Shown: positions 1 to 7,786, counted from the stretch's first letter. The stretch is 32,450 nucleotides of DNA from Rhizobiales bacterium 32-66-11 (GCA_002304505.1 NCEH01000089.1:1-32450); one strand, 5' to 3'. Numbers and translations are program-made. The notes: a model not told the origin generated them from the letters alone.

Positions 1-1
1 T

Positions 2-121
2 ATTCTTTCCGGCAAAACAACAGGCTATGGAGTGTACCCGGGTGGGCAGAACGGAAATCCGGGCAGCCGCTTCTACGATAATTTTGTGGATACCTGGGTC
101 GAGGGTAAATACAAACATATA
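2..121 (+). CDS. Penicillin acylase family C-terminal fragment (foreign-looking)
   Basis: The plus frame is open from base 2 and reads GYGVYPGGQNGNPGSRFYDN followed by FVDTWVEGKYKHI. This matches the conserved C-terminal block of penicillin amidase/acylase family Ntn-hydrolases (YPGGQSGNPGS-x-YYDNFVDTW), in the form I associate with Bacteroidota. Similarity ends near base 121. The frame then runs on antisense to the binding-protein gene with no proper stop, so the true C-terminus is missing. Base composition is AT-richer than the rest of the window, and the sequence is joined directly to alphaproteobacterial DNA. I infer a chimeric contig end rather than a native gene. Confidence 0.55.
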
Positions 122-127
122 TTCTCC

Positions 128-640
128 TTATCCTATTTTAATTACTTGACCAGGGTATATTTTGCTCGGGTCAGGGATGCCGTTGATCTGCGCGAAGACG
201 GGGAACAGCTTGAACGTGGAATCGTGCGCGGCGGAGCCGAGCTTCTTGCCGTCGAGCTGCTTGGGCTCCGTGATGCCCTTGGACTTCAGGAAGAAGATCG
301 CCGCCGGCGCCTGCTCATAGCCGCTCATCACGACCGGGAAAGCCTGCTCGGGATTGCGGGCGTTGAACTCGGCGAGGACATTGATGTCCGGGAAGCCCAT
401 GTCATAGACGCCGGCCGCGAGCTGGCGGACCACCTCGGTGGAGCCCTTGCCGGGATCAACGGTCACATCAAGGCCCTCGGCCTTGTAATAGCCCTTCTGG
501 AGCGCGATCAGGAAGGGCGCATGGGCGGAACCCGGAATCCAATCAAGTGCGAACCTGATCTTCGTCTGCGCATTCGCAGCCTGCATTCCCAGTAAAAGAG
601 CAGCAAGCGTCACGCCTGTCTGCACGATGCGCTTCAACAT
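128..640 (-). CDS. Truncated NMT1/THI5-like ABC substrate-binding protein with foreign 3' end
   Basis: Periplasmic binding protein of a nitrate/sulfonate/thiamine-precursor (NMT1/THI5-like, SsuA/TauA-type) ABC importer. The N-terminus has a Sec signal peptide (MLKRIVQTGVTLAALLLGMQ, cleavage after ANA), followed by the family block RFALDWIPGSAHAPFLIALQ and KGYYKAEGLDV. I chose the ATG at 640 because AGAGGGG lies 8 bases upstream; the ATG at 646 is too close to it. Family members are about 320-340 residues, but this frame stops after about 170. Normal similarity ends at INGIPDPSK (about base 161). The last residues, IYPGQVIKIG, come from AT-rich codons and look like the end of a LysM domain. 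The gene is therefore cut and fused at its 3' end. No permease or ATPase partner is nearby. The family call is solid, the specific substrate unknown. Confidence 0.75.
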   Translation of the reverse strand: MLKRIVQTGVTLAALLLGMQAANAQTKIRFALDWIPGSAHAPFLIALQKGYYKAEGLDVTVDPGKGSTEVVRQLAAGVYDMGFPDINVLAEFNARNPEQAFPVVMSGYEQAPAAIFFLKSKGITEPKQLDGKKLGSAAHDSTFKLFPVFAQINGIPDPSKIYPGQVIKIG

Positions 641-1167
641 CGCCATATCCCCTCTGATAAATGAGGTCCATATCTCAAGTCACGAACATCCTTGGCATCG
701 AAACAACCCGGGCAAGGAACGTGAGAAACTCTGGATTATTGCTTTTATTTACGCATAAGCGCGCACGTATTGTTAGCCGATCATGGGACGCCTCAGGCGC
801 AGCACCACATAATCAGCGCACTGATCATATGGACGTTCTCACAGCCCCCCAGATCGTCGATCATCAGCGTGCTGACAGTTTGCCCGATCGTCAACGTGAA
901 TTTTTCAGCTTCTTATGCCTAAAATGTACGCATTGGCGAAATTTGGCGCAGCAAGCGCCAGCGGCGTGCCAAGGAGAAGGGTGGCGATGGTCCCATCCCG
1001 CGGATGGGCGATCCGGGCGTCGCCTTCACTCCCGAGGCACCGCCGTGACAGGCGCCCGTCGACCCGGTCCGGTCGAATGCGACGCATCGCGGGCGATGGG
1101 CGCGCCTTAAAAAGATGCGATCGTCCGCCACCCGGCGGACGTCCGCGCTCGCTGACGTATGTGGCGG
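641..1167. other. Intergenic region between two minus-strand genes
   Basis: About 520 bases with no convincing gene. The part next to the binding-protein start (roughly 700-930) is AT-richer than its surroundings and should hold that gene's promoter, but I cannot pick clear -35/-10 boxes. It contains several short palindromes, for example ATCAG-CGCA-CTGAT near 811. A 149-residue plus frame (661-1110) has no recognisable domain and is probably chance. Confidence 0.5.
1109..1141 (-). terminator. Possible rho-independent terminator after transglutaminase gene
   Basis: Read on the minus strand, an 8-bp perfect stem (CGTCCGCC, four-base loop, GGCGGACG at 1122-1141) is followed 8 bases later by a run of five T (1109-1113). 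It lies about 27 bases past the stop of the upstream minus-strand gene. The gap between stem and T-run is longer than ideal. Confidence 0.4.
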
Positions 1168-2055
1168 CTAGCTTGTGGCCACCGCGCGCACCGCCACATC
1201 CACATGCATGGCGAGCGGATCGCTCGCATCGCCGATGAAGCCGCCTGAAATCGGAATCGCCTGTTCCGAAGAGCGCGTCACGCCGACCCGGATCAGATTG
1301 GCGCCGGCCACCAGCCCGTTCGTGGGATCGTATTCGACCCATCCGGCCCCCGGCAGATAGACGCTGCACCAGGCATGGGTGCTGCCGCCGCCCACCGTCT
1401 CGCCGAAGCCGTTGGGATAAAGATACCCCGTGACGAACCGGGCGGCGAGGCCGAAGCTGCGCAGCGCCTCCATCATCAGCACCGCAAAGTCGCGGCACGT
1501 GCCGGATCCGAGCGTCAGCGTCTCGGCCGCGGTCTGCGTGCCCGCCTCGTGGCGCGCGCCATAGCGGAACTCGGCCTTGATGGCGTGGGTGATCGCCTCC
1601 ATCACCTCCAACGTCCGGCCCTTTCCGCCGTCGCCCAGGAAGCGGCGGGCCCATTGATCGACGATGTTGTTCGGGTCCGGCTGCTGGCGTTCCGCGAGCC
1701 GCGCGACATCGGCGACTTCCGACGCGGCATAAGAAAAGGGAAACAATTCCGCCGCCGGCTCCAGGCTATAGACCGGCAAGGGCGGTCCTTCGGGATGGTG
1801 CGTCAGATCGAGGGCAGAGACGATGCTCAGGCGCTCGGTGCGCAGATCCTGCGGCCATTCCAGAAAGCAGATGGAATTGTTGAACACATCGTGCGCCCAG
1901 CGGATGCTTGCGGGCTCCGGCTCCACCTGCAGGGTCGCGCTGTGCAGGCGCAGGTCATGGCTGTCGTCCGGCCGCAGCATCATGCGGTGGCGGGTCAGGC
2001 CGACGGGACTGCGATAGGTATATTCAGTCGTGTGGACGATGCTGATCCGTGCCAT
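1168..2055 (-). CDS. Transglutaminase-like cysteine protease family protein
   Basis: A 295-residue cytoplasmic protein of the transglutaminase-like superfamily, probably a papain-fold peptidase or amidase of unknown substrate. An N-terminal beta-rich domain of the bacterial transglutaminase-like N type (residues 1-90) opens with ARISIVHTTEYTYRSPVGLT and includes HRMMLRP. The catalytic domain follows with a full triad: Cys187 in GSGTCRDFAVLMMEALR, His227 in STHAWCSVYLPGAGW and Asp243 in EYDPTNG. The ATG at 2055 is preceded by GAGGGCTC. It lies divergent to the SLC13 permease across 285 bases that must hold both promoters. A second family member lies 6 kb away at 7787-8593. The relatives I know are often found near alpha-E/ATP-grasp genes, which are absent here. 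Confidence 0.88.
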   Translation of the reverse strand: MARISIVHTTEYTYRSPVGLTRHRMMLRPDDSHDLRLHSATLQVEPEPASIRWAHDVFNNSICFLEWPQDLRTERLSIVSALDLTHHPEGPPLPVYSLEPAAELFPFSYAASEVADVARLAERQQPDPNNIVDQWARRFLGDGGKGRTLEVMEAITHAIKAEFRYGARHEAGTQTAAETLTLGSGTCRDFAVLMMEALRSFGLAARFVTGYLYPNGFGETVGGGSTHAWCSVYLPGAGWVEYDPTNGLVAGANLIRVGVTRSSEQAIPISGGFIGDASDPLAMHVDVAVRAVATS

Positions 2056-2340
2056 GAGCCCTCGTGCGGCCGCATGTGCCGCCTGTTCCGAACAATCCGA
2101 ATGAGAACCGCCGCGCCATGCCCTGCCCCGGCATTCGCCCGTGTCCCGGCGGAGCCTTCGGGAAAGCGCGACCGTCGCAGAACGCGCCGTTGCGGAATCT
2201 GTGTCGTGCAGGTGGCGCGCCGTCAAGGTTGCAATCCGCACCAATCCGGGGAACAGAGAGCAAAGCTCGGCCGGAAGCCTTGGGGCGCACCCTGGTGCCG
2301 CACCGTCGCCTTTGGCCGGGACCGGGTCTGAGGAAGTTTG

Positions 2341-4170
2341 ATGAACGCCGAACTCGCCATTGTCCTGACGATGCTCGCCGCCGCCGTGGTGATGTTCATC
2401 GTCAACCGGCCGCGCATGGATGCGGTGGCGCTGCTCGTCATCGTCGCCATGCCGTTGACCGGCATCGTCACCATGAGCGAGGCCCTGGCCGGCTTCAGCG
2501 ATCCCTCGATCGTGCTCATCGCCGCCTTGTTCGTGATCGGCGAAGGGCTGGTGCGCACCGGCGTGGCACGGCGGCTGGGCGATTGGCTGGACACCAAGGC
2601 GGGCGGCAGCGACACGCGCCTCCTGGTCCTGCTGATGGCGGCGGTGGGCGGGCTCGGTGCCCTCATGAGCTCCACCGCCGTGGTGGCGATCTTCATTCCC
2701 GTGGTGCTGCGGATCTCGCAGAACCGCGGCACCTCGCCCAGCCGGCTGATGATGCCCCTGAGCTTCGCGGCTCTCATCAGCGGCATGCTGACCCTGGTGG
2801 CGACGGCGCCCAATCTGGTGGTGAACGCCGAACTGATCCGGCAGGGGTTTGCCGGCTTCGGCTTCTTCAGCTTCACGCCCTTCGGCTTGCCGCTGCTGAT
2901 CCTGGGCATTCTCTACATGCTGTTCGCGCGCAGGATGCTGGGCGGCAAGGCCGGGCCGGGCAGCGGCATGAACCGGCGGCCGAGCCTGCGCGATTGGGTG
3001 CAGCGCTATGGCCTCGCCGACCGGGCGCAGCGGGTGCGGGTCGCGCTCGGCTCGCCGCTGGCCGGGCGGCGGCTGGAGGAAATATCGCTGCGCGCCTCGG
3101 GCGTGAACCTGCTGGCCATCGAGCGCGGAATAGGCCGGACCCTTGACGTCATCCGGCCGGGCGCGCGCACCCGCATCGAGCCCGGCGACGTGCTGCTGGT
3201 GGATGTGCACGCCACCCCCGAGCAAATCGCGGCCCTGCACGCCACCTGGAAGGTGGAGCGCATTGCGCTCGGCGAGGGCGATTATTTCTCCGACCGTTCC
3301 CGGGAGCTGGGCATGGTGGAAGTGATGCTGCCGGCCGAGTCCCGCCTCATCGGCAGCACGGTGCTGGAGGCGCGGGTGCGCTCGGAATACGGCCTCACGG
3401 TCATCGGCCTGCGGCACGGCGCCAAGGTTGCGTCCGCCGATCTGCTGCATGAGCGCCTCAAGCTCGGCGACACGCTGCTGATGGTGGGCTTCTGGTCCGA
3501 CATCCGGGCCTTGCAGGACAATATGGAAGACCTCGTCGTGCTCAACATGCCGGCGGAACTGGAAGAGGTGCTTCCGGCCGCGAGCCGCGCGCCGCAGGCG
3601 CTGGGCGTGCTCGCCCTGGTGGTGGCGCTGATGGTCAGCGGCGTCATTCCCAATGTGCAGGCGGCGATCATCGGCTGCCTGCTCATGGGCCTGCTGCAGT
3701 GCGTGGATTTCAACAGCGCCTATCGCTCGATCAGCTGGAAGAGCCTGATCCTGATCGTCGGCATGCTGCCCTTTTCCATCGCCCTGCAACGCACCGGCGG
3801 GGTGGATCTTGCCGCCGACGCGGTGCTGGCGCTGGTGGGACAGGCGGCGCCCCACCTCGTGCTTGGCACCATCTTCGTCATCACCGCGCTGCTGGGCCTG
3901 TTCATTTCCAACACCGCGACGGCGGTGCTCATGGCGCCGGTGGCGCTTGCCATCGCCAAGGATCTCGGCGCCTCGCCCTATCCGTTCGTCATGGTGGTGG
4001 CGATCGCCGCCTCCTCGGCCTTCATGACGCCCATCTCCTCGCCGGTGAACACGTTGGTGGTGGGCCCGGGCCAATATGGGTTCGGCGATTTCGTGAAGGT
4101 GGGCGTGCCCTTCACCATCGTGGCGATGATCGTCACCGTGATCCTGATCCCGATCTTCCTACCGCTCTGA
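2341..4170 (+). CDS. SLC13 (DASS) family permease with two TrkA-C domains
   Basis: An inner-membrane transporter of 609 residues. Hydrophobic helices occupy residues 1-200 and about 415-609. Between them lies a soluble insert with two RCK_C/TrkA-C modules (about 215-300 and 315-400; ALGSPLAGRRLEEISLR and SRLIGSTVLEARVRSEYGL). The repeated helix-break motifs SSTAVVAIFIPVV and SNTATAVLMAPVAL are the SST/SNT sodium- and anion-site signatures of divalent anion:sodium symporters. The substrate may be a dicarboxylate, sulfate or another anion; proteins of this SLC13-TrkA-C layout include sulfate and cysteine-related carriers, so I do not choose one. ATG at 2341 is favoured over TTG 2338 because GAGGAAG sits five bases before it. 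No truncation is evident. Confidence 0.9.
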   Translation: MNAELAIVLTMLAAAVVMFIVNRPRMDAVALLVIVAMPLTGIVTMSEALAGFSDPSIVLIAALFVIGEGLVRTGVARRLGDWLDTKAGGSDTRLLVLLMAAVGGLGALMSSTAVVAIFIPVVLRISQNRGTSPSRLMMPLSFAALISGMLTLVATAPNLVVNAELIRQGFAGFGFFSFTPFGLPLLILGILYMLFARRMLGGKAGPGSGMNRRPSLRDWVQRYGLADRAQRVRVALGSPLAGRRLEEISLRASGVNLLAIERGIGRTLDVIRPGARTRIEPGDVLLVDVHATPEQIAALHATWKVERIALGEGDYFSDRSRELGMVEVMLPAESRLIGSTVLEARVRSEYGLTVIGLRHGAKVASADLLHERLKLGDTLLMVGFWSDIRALQDNMEDLVVLNMPAELEEVLPAASRAPQALGVLALVVALMVSGVIPNVQAAIIGCLLMGLLQCVDFNSAYRSISWKSLILIVGMLPFSIALQRTGGVDLAADAVLALVGQAAPHLVLGTIFVITALLGLFISNTATAVLMAPVALAIAKDLGASPYPFVMVVAIAASSAFMTPISSPVNTLVVGPGQYGFGDFVKVGVPFTIVAMIVTVILIPIFLPL

Positions 4171-4233
4171 GAACCGGCGCCCATGATCGCCGGCGCATAT
4201 CGCCGGCATATGAGGCGTGTGAATTTTTGACCG

Positions 4234-4389
4234 ATGCCGCTGCCTCGGTTGAAACGCCGGCGCATCGGCGTCAGCCTCTTTGGCATGACGAACCTGGATT
4301 TCCTCATGCTGGTGGCGGTGATCGGGGTCACCTTGTCCAGCTGCGGCGTCTTGCTGTGGGTGCTGCTGCGGGTGATCAAGGCGCCCTGA
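4234..4389 (+). CDS. Possible small single-pass membrane protein
   Basis: A 51-residue frame, or 34 residues if it starts at the ATG at 4285. The core after the second Met reads MTNLDFLMLVAVIGVTLSSC then GVLLWVLLRVIKAP: one strongly hydrophobic helix with a short basic tail. The longer form adds a basic N-terminus (PLPRLKRRRIGVSLFG), which would keep that end cytoplasmic. No clear Shine-Dalgarno sequence is visible for either start, and I do not recognise a family. It begins 63 bases after the permease stop and is followed at once by a terminator-like structure with seven T, which supports a transcribed unit. It could be a chance frame. Confidence 0.35.
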   Translation: MPLPRLKRRRIGVSLFGMTNLDFLMLVAVIGVTLSSCGVLLWVLLRVIKAP

Positions 4390-4390
4390 C

Positions 4391-4449
4391 GCAGGCTCCG
4401 CAGGGCGATTTGCGCCCCGCCGGAATGCATGGAACGGCCTGCTTTTTTT
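4391..4449 (+). terminator. Terminator-like structure with T7 tail
   Basis: GCAGGC (4391-4396) pairs with GCCTGC (4437-4442), enclosing an inner hairpin GGGCG/CGCCC (4403-4417), and is followed directly by seven T (4443-4449). It would end transcription from the permease and the small open frame. The outer stem is short and the enclosed loop long, so confidence is moderate. Confidence 0.35.
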
Positions 4450-4454
4450 GAAAA

Positions 4455-4470
4455 TGTTTCACGTGAAACA
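4455..4470. promoter_or_regulatory. parS: parS centromere site (ParB binding)
   Basis: TGTTTCACGTGAAACA is a perfect 16-bp palindrome identical to the consensus chromosomal parS site to which ParB binds and from which it spreads. It lies in the 233-base gap between the SLC13 permease region and the methyltransferase gene, outside any convincing reading frame. A chance exact match in 32 kb is extremely unlikely. Chromosomal parS sites usually cluster near the replication origin, so the window is probably origin-proximal. parA and parB are not in this window, so this would be a stand-alone site. Confidence 0.88.
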
Positions 4471-4622
4471 CGGACTTAGCGCGGACGAACAGGGGTTTCG
4501 TGGAGCTCCTCCGCGGCTGTCCGGCCGATGACACCGCCATTTCGCGCGAATGTTCGCCCCACATGAATCCGGGCCGCGCGCGGAGCCGGCGAAGGGGGGC
4601 AAGATCGGAGGATGCGCCGTGC

Positions 4623-5309
4623 TCAGGCGCGGCGCGCGGCCTTGGTGGCGACCCAGATCACATGGCGGGCGCCGCCGCGCTTTCCGTTCGCCCGCACCCG
4701 GACTTCCTCGACGGCAAATCCGCCCCGCTTCAGGCGCTGGGTAAAGCCGGCGTCGGGACCGGAAGACCAGACCGCGAGCAGCCCGCCGGGACGCAGCGCC
4801 CGCAACGCCGCGCGCAGGCCGGCCGCGTCATAGAGGCTGTCGTTGGCGGCCCGCGTCAGGCCGTCCGGCCCATTGTCCACATCAAGCAGGATGGCATCGA
4901 ACGCATCCGCCTCGGCGCGAATCAGCGCGGCGACGTCGCCGGTCCACAGATCGAGCCGGGGATCGGCGAGGCAATCGCCATAGAGGGCGGCCATCGGGCC
5001 GCGCGCCCAGGCGACCACCGCCGGCACCAGCTCGGCGACCACGATCCGCGCCTCGGCGCCGAACGCCGCGAGCGCGGCCCGCAAGGTGAAGCCCATGCCG
5101 AGCCCGCCGATCAGGACACGCGGCGCCGCACAATCCTGCAGCCGCGCGCTGGCGAGGGCGGCAAGCGCCTCCTCCGATCCGCTGAGGCGGCTGTTCATCA
5201 GCTCGGTGGCGCCGGCCATGATGGAGAATTCGCCGCCGCGCCGCATCAGGCGCAAGGTGCCGCCGCCATCTGGCACGTCAGCGGTATCGAGCAGAAGCCA
5301 GGGAATCAC
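4623..5309 (-). CDS. Spermidine synthase-like SAM-dependent methyltransferase
   Basis: A 228-residue cytoplasmic class I Rossmann methyltransferase of the spermidine-synthase-like (SpeE-related) group. The SAM-binding motif I is VLIGGLGMGFTLRAAL, preceded by the typical NSRLSGSEEALA segment. Motif II/III acidic residues lie in IVVAELVPAVV, LDLWTGDVAAL and DAILLDVDNGPDGL. The N-terminus (MIPWLLLDTADVPDGGGTLR) is short, without the full SpeE beta-barrel domain, so polyamine synthesis is not implied; many relatives are simply called methyltransferase. The start is a GTG at 5309 after an A-rich stretch with GAAGAGA. It diverges from the secreted protein gene at 5351. Confidence 0.82.
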   Translation of the reverse strand: MIPWLLLDTADVPDGGGTLRLMRRGGEFSIMAGATELMNSRLSGSEEALAALASARLQDCAAPRVLIGGLGMGFTLRAALAAFGAEARIVVAELVPAVVAWARGPMAALYGDCLADPRLDLWTGDVAALIRAEADAFDAILLDVDNGPDGLTRAANDSLYDAAGLRAALRALRPGGLLAVWSSGPDAGFTQRLKRGGFAVEEVRVRANGKRGGARHVIWVATKAARRA

Positions 5310-5350
5310 GTTTTTTTCTCTTCGAACGATGCGGCGCGCCGCGCCCCGGA

Positions 5351-6253
5351 ATGGGAGTGCCCCCGATTGGAGCGCCCCGATTGGAGCACCCTTGGATTGG
5401 AAACGCGCGCGGTTCGCTTTATGAGTGCCTCGCTACATCATCGCGAACAAGTCGGAGAGCGTCACTGTCCCGCGTCTGGAGCGCCATCTTCGTGGCCGCA
5501 CTTGCCAGCACGGGCGCGCTGGCCCAGCCCACCGGCGCGGGCATTCAGGCCCCGTGCGCGCCGGGCGCAAGCCCGGGCGCGGGACCGGCCTGCCCGGAAG
5601 CCGCCCGGCCGCTGCCGCCCATTCCGCAAAACTGGACCATCATCGAATCGCGGTCCCCGGCCGATGATCGCCCGCAGGTCTCGGCCTCCATCTGGGTCGA
5701 GAAGGACCAGTCCATCCTCGCGCTGCGCTGTTTCGACGGCCAGTCGGAGGTGATGTTCTCGTCCACCGCCCTCGTGGTGCCGGATGCGACGGCGCGGGTG
5801 ACCTACCGCATCGAGGGCGCCGCCCCGGTCACCGGCACATGGCGCGTGGCCGCCAACCGGCAGGATCTGTTCGCCCCCGATCCGGACCGGCTGCTGCGGA
5901 CGCTGCCGGACCAGGGCATCTTGGTCATCCGCGCCCAGGGCCGCGGCCGCACCGCCTTCGAGGCGAGCTTCGCCTATCGGGACCTGAATGGCGTGCGCGC
6001 CCGTTTCGCCGCCCGGTGCGCGGCCGCCCCGGCGCGGCCGCACCCGCCGAGCGCCGCGCCGGCGCATGCTGCGTCGGAAAATGCCAGATCAGAAAATGCC
6101 GGATCGGAACATGCGAAGCCGGCCGTCGCGCCCCAATTGGCGCCTGCGCCCCCGGCGGATCCGGCCGGCGCGCTTGGAATCCGGCCCTTGGCGGCGCCGC
6201 CGGCCCCGCCCTCGTTCGCGGACCGTCCGTTGCGGCGCCTGCCGGAGGAGTGA
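5351..6253 (+). CDS. Secreted VasI/TagO-like protein of unknown function
   Basis: Up to 300 residues. A hydrophobic export segment (SRVWSAIFVAALASTGALAQ) would be cleaved after ALA, sending it to the periplasm. The core (about residues 93-220) contains WTIIESRSPADDRPQVSASI, a central ALRCFDGQSEVMF, TYRIEGAAPVTGTWR and a terminal Cys. This pattern resembles the type VI secretion accessory fold VasI/TagO, but no T6SS gene is near. The tail is Ala/Pro-rich and disordered. The start is uncertain: ATG 5351 puts about 40 odd residues, encoded by imperfect GATTGG repeats (5365-5400), before the signal peptide. A CTG at 5465 with GGAGAG upstream would give a normal signal peptide, so the 5' part may be leader rather than coding. 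Confidence 0.7.
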   Translation: MGVPPIGAPRLEHPWIGNARGSLYECLATSSRTSRRASLSRVWSAIFVAALASTGALAQPTGAGIQAPCAPGASPGAGPACPEAARPLPPIPQNWTIIESRSPADDRPQVSASIWVEKDQSILALRCFDGQSEVMFSSTALVVPDATARVTYRIEGAAPVTGTWRVAANRQDLFAPDPDRLLRTLPDQGILVIRAQGRGRTAFEASFAYRDLNGVRARFAARCAAAPARPHPPSAAPAHAASENARSENAGSEHAKPAVAPQLAPAPPADPAGALGIRPLAAPPAPPSFADRPLRRLPEE

Positions 6254-6256
6254 GGA

Positions 6257-6508
6257 TCAGGCCCGGCGCGCCAATTGGCCCCAGGCCAGCAGAACGATCA
6301 GCGCGCCCACGACCGCGCCGATGAAGCCCGCCCCCTCCCCCGCGCGATACCAGCCGATGGCCTGGCCGAGATAGGTCGCCACCAGCGCGCCGACGATGCC
6401 GAGCACGGTGGTCAGGATGAAGCCCTGCGGCTCGTTCGGGCCGGAATAGATCAGCTTTGCGACGATGCCGGCGATGAAGCCAATAATGATGGTCCACAAG
6501 ATGCCCAT
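6257..6508 (-). CDS. GlsB/YeaQ/YmgE family stress-response membrane protein
   Basis: An 83-residue protein with three predicted helices. It starts MGILWTIIIGFIAGIVAKLI, continues GPNEPQGFILTTVLGIVGAL and ends GAVVGALIVLLAWGQLARRA. This is the compact glycine-rich pattern of the transglycosylase-associated/GlsB/YeaQ/YmgE family (PF04226), small inner-membrane proteins linked to general or envelope stress. The ATG at 6508 is chosen over longer alternatives because GGAGGG lies six bases upstream and it matches the family start. It is convergent with the secreted protein gene, the two stops being only a few bases apart. Confidence 0.88.
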   Translation of the reverse strand: MGILWTIIIGFIAGIVAKLIYSGPNEPQGFILTTVLGIVGALVATYLGQAIGWYRAGEGAGFIGAVVGALIVLLAWGQLARRA

Positions 6509-6625
6509 GCTGCCCTCCAGGCTGGGAAAACACGGCACCAACGGTAAAGATCGTGCTTGGGTTCCCCCAGCATCTGCGCAGGCGCGCCGGCTTACAGTCA
6601 AGCCCGAGCCGGTGCCGATCGGGCG

Positions 6626-7420
6626 TCAGGACGCCGCGGCGGCCGGAGCGGGTGCGCCAAGGGCCGCGCAGGCGGACACCAGCAGGCGCGCCATGCGCGC
6701 GCCCCACGCCGCCTGCCCGGCCGCTTCTGCGATCAGATCCTGGCGGATCTCCACCGCCAGATGGAGCAGGCCGCGCCGCTCGCCATGGATCGGGATCGTG
6801 TAGTCGGACGCATCGCTGACCGAATAGGGCTCATTGTCCCCGACCACCAGCCCCGCCTCGCGCTCCAGCATGGCGAACACGGCGCGGGCGAGGCGCGGGT
6901 CGCGATTGTAGAGCACGCCGGCATGCCACGGCCGCGCGAGGCCCAGATAGACCGGCGTGAAGCTATGCATGGCGATCAGGATCACCGGGCGGCCGGCGGC
7001 CGCGCGCGCGTCCAGCTCGGCGGCGATGCGATCATGATAGGGGCGGAAGATCTCGCGCTCGCGCCGCGCCGTCTCCTCTGCACCGAGGCCGACATTGCCC
7101 GGGATCTCGGTGCTCTCGCTGAGGACGGGGATGGAGGTGGGCGTTCCCGGCTGGCGGTTGCAATCAATGATGAGGCGCGAATACTCCTGCTGGATCAGCG
7201 TCGCGTCCAGTGCATCGGCGAGGTGGCGGCACACGCCCGCGATGCCGATGTCGATGGCGATGTGGCGCGCGCAATCGGCGTCCGAAAGCCCGAGGGAGCC
7301 GAGCGCGCGCGGCATGCGGTTTCCCGCATGATCGGCGACAATCAGGAACGGCGAAGGCGCCTGCGCGTTATGTACCGTGACCGGCGACGGCTCGTCGGCT
7401 GCCAATAGAGTGTGCGCCAT
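6626..7420 (-). CDS. N-formylglutamate amidohydrolase family protein
   Basis: A 264-residue cytoplasmic zinc-dependent amidohydrolase of the HutG-like (N-formylglutamate deformylase) family. Family blocks seen are FLIVADHAGNRMPRALGSLG near the N-terminus, DIGIAGVCRHLADALDATLI, EYSRLIIDCNRQPGTP, the central ILIAMHSFTPVYLG, and VGDNEPYSVSDASDYTIPIH with HLAVEIRQDLI near the C-terminus. The start at 7420 (MAHTLLAADEPS) is preferred, with GGAAAAAAG just before it; a longer frame reaching 7603 lacks family-like sequence. No histidine-utilisation genes are near, so a formylated-amino-acid clean-up role is as likely as histidine breakdown. Confidence 0.88.
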   Translation of the reverse strand: MAHTLLAADEPSPVTVHNAQAPSPFLIVADHAGNRMPRALGSLGLSDADCARHIAIDIGIAGVCRHLADALDATLIQQEYSRLIIDCNRQPGTPTSIPVLSESTEIPGNVGLGAEETARREREIFRPYHDRIAAELDARAAAGRPVILIAMHSFTPVYLGLARPWHAGVLYNRDPRLARAVFAMLEREAGLVVGDNEPYSVSDASDYTIPIHGERRGLLHLAVEIRQDLIAEAAGQAAWGARMARLLVSACAALGAPAPAAAAS

Positions 7421-7786
7421 CTTTTTTCCAGGCTCTTCAGGTGGCTCATAAAGAGAAGCGTGCGGCCCGCGAGGTGCTGCGCGCCAGCTATAGACTATTG
7501 TCGGGCGCATCGGCAGCTCTGTGCGCCCGTTTTCAATCCACATGCGACGCTGCCCGATATTTAACCAGTCAATTTCCTGCCGAGCGCGACAATCGCCGAA
7601 CATTCGCGCCGGATGATGCTAGTCTTGCACGGCAAGATATGGGGTGGCGAACCGGCAGGCGAAATGCTGGCACGCGCCCGGATCGAGCCGCGACGGCATC
7701 CCGTTCAGACAAGATCACGTTCACCTTGCCGGCGCGCCGAGCAGCGGCTCTCACAGCCCTGCACGCGCCGGTGCCGGAGATTTTCC
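7421..7786. other. Divergent promoter region
   Basis: 366 bases between the minus-strand amidohydrolase and the plus-strand transglutaminase gene. No gene is supported. It should hold both promoters; the less GC-rich part is about 7480-7600. I cannot assign specific boxes with confidence. Confidence 0.5.

Noticed and set aside
661..1110. 149-residue plus-strand frame in the intergenic region
   Set aside because: No domain, no SD sequence, and a composition shift along its length that fits promoter DNA.
2056..4074. Long minus-strand open frame extending the first transglutaminase gene upstream to 968 residues
   Set aside because: It is antisense to the SLC13 permease, is His/Arg/Gln-rich with no domain, and the transglutaminase has a proper start at 2055.
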